Source of the DNA: Planctomycetales bacterium
GTDB lineage: Bacteria; Planctomycetota; Phycisphaerae; SM23-33
NCBI GenBank assembly: GCA_030642005.1
Contig: DAOWOP010000017.1
Coordinates: 1 to 25,289 of the forward strand
Reading direction: 5' to 3'
Length of the DNA: 25,289 bases
Part shown: piece after piece, positions 21,619 to 25,289 of the stretch
Position numbering within the stretch: the stretch's first letter is position 1
Layout: every line of letters starts with the position of its first letter
Notes under the pieces: generated by a model
What the model was told of the DNA's origin: nothing
The model's input: the letters and a program-made list of their open reading frames with translations, nothing else
The model's database searches: none
Made by a program: the position numbers and the translations under genes

Positions 21619-23550
21619 TCAATAATCTTTAATGATCCAGTCGCCTTGGTGGGGTTTGGGCAGCCCGACGTGGGGTGTCCGGCCGGTGATTTCCTGAATG
21701 GCCCAGGCGGCGGCGTGCATTATGCGCCGCTCAAGCCGGTCTTCGGTAAGAAGCCAGCGAAGGTTTTCCAGCGCCACATTGGCCTTCAGTTTTCCCAGCG
21801 ACTTGGCCGATTCGAACCGGCATCGCAACGCCGTGAACTTTCGCGACATGGCCTTGTTGTATTCGTCCGAACCCGCCTGGCAGCCACGAGCGGCGTATTT
21901 CCAGTTCAGTTGCCTGCGGAGTTCCTCGACGACGACTGGTCGCGTCCGCTCATCCGTCAGCGCAGGCATCAGCATGTCCGCCGTCCAGGCAGATCGTTTC
22001 GCACGTTGCGGTCCGAAGCCCATCGAACTGAATCGCAGCATTATGGGCAGCGCCTCTGAGACCTTCATCGCCACGGCTGCGTGCATCAGACCGGCGGAGT
22101 TGTCCTCAGGCAGCACGATTATGACGTCCGGGCTTTTCGCCATGATCGCCAAGGACTTTTCGGTGAAATCCGCACAGGCGGCGAGTTTTTTCGTCATCGG
22201 ACCGATTGCCCGCCGGTCGCCGATCTGCCCCAGAGACACAGTCAGTTGTTCCAGCAGGAGGTCCCGGATATCCACGCGTATCAGCAGGTTGAGGTGCGTT
22301 TCGTAGGCCTGGGTGCTCTTTGCCGACCCCAGCAGGTAACTCAGTGCTTCGAGGTTCCGGCGGACCTTGTTTGCCCGTCGGCGGAATTGCTGACGCTCGG
22401 CGAGCGGCATTTTGCCTTTTTGTTGACCGAGCAGTTTGAAATATTTCGGGTTGATCTCTTCCATCAGTCGGCCCGCCTTCGCGGCAGTGATTTCAGGCGC
22501 ATCTATCTGTATGAGCGAGTCGCGTGCCGCCAGATGGGTTTCGGCCGGCGGTGTCTGGGGCATAATCTTGAACAGCCGGTCGATGCAGTCGGTCCGCTTG
22601 AGTTTTCCCGCGCCTCGGATGGCGGCCAGACGCACCGGCGTCGAGCCGTCGTTCAGGAAGGCGCTGATCCTTTCGCCCTTACCTGCCGACGTGAGGCCTG
22701 CCACTGCGCCTCGGCGGACCAGTGGATTGTCGTCGCTGCCCCCGGCTGTCAGCAGGAGCATGTACTTTTCCGGCGCTTGGCGTCCCAGCGCGGCCAGGCA
22801 CAGACCTCGAACTGCGGGCACATCTCTCCGGGCCGGTTTCGCCAAGGCCGACGCCAGGAGCGCATCAGGTTCGGCCAGTGCGGCGTTTCTCGCTGCGGCC
22901 AGGCGGACTACGATGTTGTCATCGACCAGGAGTTTGCCCAGGGTCTCTGCATCGGCGGCTTCAGGCAGGTCGGTCAGCGCATTGAGGGCTTCGGCGCGAA
23001 CGGTCGGGGCCGGGTGTTCGAGCAGTCGGCTCAGCGCCCCGGACAGTGCCGGCCACTTGACGCGTCTAGCCGCCCTTAAGGCCCCGGCCAGGTCGTCGCT
23101 TGACGAATCCGGTCTTTTCAATGCCCTCACAAGCAATTCGGCGGCTTCAGCATCAGTGAAATTACACAGCGCCAGGGCAGCGGCTGAACGCACCCGCCAG
23201 TCCGTATCCGACAACGCGCGCCCCAGCAGCGCAAGTGCCGCCGGATTGCGGGTCAGACCGAGGTCAATGACCGCCCTTTCCCGCTCGAGCGGGTCGATGT
23301 CGCCGGGCTTCGACGTGCCAGGCCGAGGCAACGTCAGTTCGCCCATGAGCCGGACCGTCCGGTCCGAACCGAAGTGTCGCCTCCTCAACTCGCCCTTGAC
23401 AAAAGGCTCCGGCAGCGGTTTGCGGTCAGCCTCGTCCGCACCAAAAGCGACCGACCAGGCAGACAGCAAAACAACCACAGAAGTAACTGTCCTTCGCAAT
23501 GTTTTGGAAATTAGAGTTTCGGTCATTTGATATCGCTTCGATATTCGCAT
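21619..23550 (-). CDS. exported HEAT-repeat protein
   Basis: A protein of about 643 residues with a probable signal peptide (KTLRRTVTSVVVLLSAWSVAFGADE) and then a series of HEAT/PBS-lyase-type helical repeats. Recognisable units include NPAALALLGRALSDTDWRVRSAAALAL, AETLGKLLVDDNIVVRLAAARNA and DNPLVRRGAVAGLTSAG. The C-terminal third is helical but less regular and ends LLTEDRLERRIMHAAAWAIQEITG. It is likely a periplasmic scaffold; no catalytic site is seen. The start is uncertain: ATG 23550 (used here), ATG 23526 (nearest the signal peptide), or a TTG overlapping the stop of the upstream permease. Immediate proximity to the ABC permease stop suggests coupled expression and a joint role. Confidence 0.75.
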   Translation of the reverse strand: MRISKRYQMTETLISKTLRRTVTSVVVLLSAWSVAFGADEADRKPLPEPFVKGELRRRHFGSDRTVRLMGELTLPRPGTSKPGDIDPLERERAVIDLGLTRNPAALALLGRALSDTDWRVRSAAALALCNFTDAEAAELLVRALKRPDSSSDDLAGALRAARRVKWPALSGALSRLLEHPAPTVRAEALNALTDLPEAADAETLGKLLVDDNIVVRLAAARNAALAEPDALLASALAKPARRDVPAVRGLCLAALGRQAPEKYMLLLTAGGSDDNPLVRRGAVAGLTSAGKGERISAFLNDGSTPVRLAAIRGAGKLKRTDCIDRLFKIMPQTPPAETHLAARDSLIQIDAPEITAAKAGRLMEEINPKYFKLLGQQKGKMPLAERQQFRRRANKVRRNLEALSYLLGSAKSTQAYETHLNLLIRVDIRDLLLEQLTVSLGQIGDRRAIGPMTKKLAACADFTEKSLAIMAKSPDVIIVLPEDNSAGLMHAAVAMKVSEALPIMLRFSSMGFGPQRAKRSAWTADMLMPALTDERTRPVVVEELRRQLNWKYAARGCQAGSDEYNKAMSRKFTALRCRFESAKSLGKLKANVALENLRWLLTEDRLERRIMHAAAWAIQEITGRTPHVGLPKPHQGDWIIKDY

Positions 23551-23561
23551 TTCGGATTTAT

Positions 23562-25244
23562 TCAATCCGCTTTTCCAAGTTGATAGACCCTGATGACGGT
23601 CAGCCCGAACAGTATTCCCGATGCCGCTGCCATGATTTGCAGGTAAGGTCGCAGCAGGTTGTAGTCCTGCATGACCTGGTGTCCGGCGGCGTCCATAACG
23701 GCGGCAATGGGGTTCACGACGAAGACCGTTTCAATGAAGCGAGGCCCGAAGACCCCGCCTCCCAGCAGCGCCAGCATCGTCAGCAGGCTCATTGCCGAAA
23801 CCACGCCGTAAGTCCAGACCGTAGCCGTGGACGTCTTGCTGCACACGCTTGAGAAGAACATTCCCAGCACCGTTACGAACAACCCCGTTATGCCGACGAC
23901 CTGCAATATTCTCATGATGTTCGGCATCAGCGCCTGCTGGAAGGCCAGCAGGAATATCAGCGCCGGGGCGGTACCGATAATCAGCAGCACCAGCGGGATC
24001 AGCGATGCCTGGAATTTTCCGCTGACGATTCTCCATGCCGGCATGGGCGTGGTGCGCATCAGGTCCCATACGCCTGATTCGCGGTCGCTGCAAACGGCCC
24101 CGCTGGTCATCGCCGGTCCGATCAGGACGATCAGCACCACCATCAGCACACCGATGGCCGTGGCTATGTTGGAAACCATGGAGGTGCCTTCCGGGGCGAA
24201 GACCTGAACGGAAATGTTCACCAGGAACATCAGCAAGATGCTGATTATCAGGCAGGCGGCCGTCGCCCGCGCAAGCCAGTGCAGTTGCAGCGTCCGGCGG
24301 GAGCGACACTCCTTTATCAGCACGGGGTTCTGCCACCAGCCGATATTCCGCTTACGCTTTCGCGGGTCGAAGAAGAACAGATACAGGACGCTCCTTCCGG
24401 TCAGATGCCCCCGTTCGACGACCTTCAATCCTTCTCGCGGACGGGCCGGTATGAGGGACCGGTTCAGCCCTCTCAACAACACCATCACCACGCCGACCGT
24501 CATAAGGATGCTCAACGGAATGTATAATTGCCAGAACGCAGGCCAACCTTTGGCGCCGACCGCGTATGGACCGTCGGGTGTCAGTATCGACAGCATCGCC
24601 TCCAGCGGACTCATGCTCGCCAATACGTGCATTATACCGGCGGCTATCGGTCCGCCCCGACGGATGAGCGTCCCGCTGACCGGCCAGGCGGGTCCGGCCA
24701 GGCCGAAAACAATCACCAGGAGAATGCAATATGTCGCGATGATTGCACGATAACTTCGACTGGCCAGCACACTGACCAGCAGCCCGATCGCCCCGATGTG
24801 CATCGCCGACAGCAGCAGCACCGCCGAGATGGCGAGGATTTCCGTCGCCTCGACGCCGCCAAGCAGAAGCAGCGTCGCCAGAACCGGCACGCCCGACAGA
24901 ACAAGCAGCACCAGGAATGTAAGCGCCCCGACCATCTTGCCTACGGCGATTGACAGCGGGCTCATCGGCGTTGCCAGGAGGCTCTCGAGAGTGTTGCGGT
25001 CCCGTTCGATGGTAATCGACGTGGAGGTAAAGGCCGGTGCTATCAGGATCACCATCGCCAGTTCGCCGATGCACAGGACCATCAACAGTCGCCGGGCCTC
25101 CTGACCGCCCAGGTCCTGGATGCCGTCGGCAGGCCAGAGCAGCCAGAGCAACGCCACCATAGTCAGCAGGAACGCCGCCTGCATGGCGACAGCCTTCTTC
25201 GTCCGCAGAGAAAAGAGAACTTCTTTTTTGATGATCGGATTCAT
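23562..25244 (-). CDS. fused double ABC-2 type transporter permease
   Basis: A 560-residue inner-membrane protein with about twelve hydrophobic segments arranged as two homologous halves. Half 1 starts NPIIKKEVLFSLRT (residue 2) and has ERDRNTLESLLATPMSP near 80-96. Half 2 starts NPVLIKECRSRRTL (residue 306) and has SDRESGVWDLMRTTPMP near 386-402. The repeated DR-E-x(3)-L-x(3)-TPM signature is typical of ABC-2/ABC_membrane subunits that work with a separate ATPase. No ATPase gene is inside the window; it may lie just beyond the right edge, upstream in transcription. The ribosome-binding site is weak. Substrate is unknown. It is followed directly by the HEAT-repeat gene. Confidence 0.85.
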   Translation of the reverse strand: MNPIIKKEVLFSLRTKKAVAMQAAFLLTMVALLWLLWPADGIQDLGGQEARRLLMVLCIGELAMVILIAPAFTSTSITIERDRNTLESLLATPMSPLSIAVGKMVGALTFLVLLVLSGVPVLATLLLLGGVEATEILAISAVLLLSAMHIGAIGLLVSVLASRSYRAIIATYCILLVIVFGLAGPAWPVSGTLIRRGGPIAAGIMHVLASMSPLEAMLSILTPDGPYAVGAKGWPAFWQLYIPLSILMTVGVVMVLLRGLNRSLIPARPREGLKVVERGHLTGRSVLYLFFFDPRKRKRNIGWWQNPVLIKECRSRRTLQLHWLARATAACLIISILLMFLVNISVQVFAPEGTSMVSNIATAIGVLMVVLIVLIGPAMTSGAVCSDRESGVWDLMRTTPMPAWRIVSGKFQASLIPLVLLIIGTAPALIFLLAFQQALMPNIMRILQVVGITGLFVTVLGMFFSSVCSKTSTATVWTYGVVSAMSLLTMLALLGGGVFGPRFIETVFVVNPIAAVMDAAGHQVMQDYNLLRPYLQIMAAASGILFGLTVIRVYQLGKAD

Positions 25245-25251
25245 TTTATTT

Positions 25252-25279
25252 CAGCATTCAGCATTCAGCATTCAGCGTG
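25252..25279. repeat. 7-bp tandem repeat CAGCATT upstream of the ABC permease
   Basis: Three exact copies of CAGCATT (25252-25272) and a fourth variant CAGCGTG lie 8-35 bp upstream of the permease start codon. The array is at the window edge and may continue beyond it. Confidence 0.7.
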
Positions 25280-25289
25280 CAGAGAGAAG

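Overview
The window reads as chromosomal DNA of a G+C-rich Gram-negative-type bacterium, most likely a planctomycete of the Phycisphaerae or a close relative, probably from an environmental or metagenome-derived genome. This is inference. It rests on protein style (Pro/Thr/Ala-rich linkers in exported proteins, HEAT-repeat secretory proteins, fused ABC-2 permeases), on dnaA lying away from dnaN/recF/gyrB, and on intergenic spaces full of small imperfect palindromes. Nearly all genes are on the minus strand; only a partial gene at the left edge, trmB and nfo are on the plus strand.

Left part (1-5.7 kb): the end of a probable family-20 glycosidase; a compact, lower-G+C pair encoding a nucleoside 2-deoxyribosyltransferase-like protein and a dGTPase-family dNTP triphosphohydrolase; trmB; a K+-channel/RCK protein; then dnaA with a possible 63-residue CxxC protein directly behind it. 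Region 5.7-8.6 kb is accessory. It holds a RAYT-type Y1 transposase bracketed by three copies of an 82-83 bp module of three short palindromes, a membrane coiled-coil/TPR protein, and a roughly 580 bp gene-free stretch with several distinct repeats: three palindromes of about 28 bp, a 46-bp tandem duplication and eleven 10-bp tandem units.

Middle (8.6-16.8 kb): an S41 carboxy-terminal protease gene overlaps tsaD by 4 bp. Next come tRNA-Phe(GAA) with its own promoter, and a large membrane-anchored PpiD/SurA-like protein. The RNA-repair set (metallophosphoesterase, archease, RtcB RNA ligase) follows. The phosphoesterase and archease genes overlap, and the archease-rtcB gap contains a repeat also found in front of the S41 gene.

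Right part (16.8-25.3 kb): nfo (endonuclease IV) is divergent from the RNA-repair set and converges with folD on overlapping stop codons. A minus-strand series runs ABC-2 double permease, HEAT-repeat exported protein, fhs, metF, folD. The last three look like the tetrahydrofolate route from formate to 5-methyl-THF. However, FolD has Gln where the catalytic cyclohydrolase Lys is expected and Glu at a second active-site Asp, so the cyclohydrolase step is in doubt.

No single system here is certainly new. The best candidates for follow-up are the FolD active-site change, the RAYT/REP modules, the twin palindromes and 10-bp array at 8.0-8.55 kb, the dNTPase/deoxyribosyltransferase pair, and the phosphoesterase-archease-RtcB cassette.
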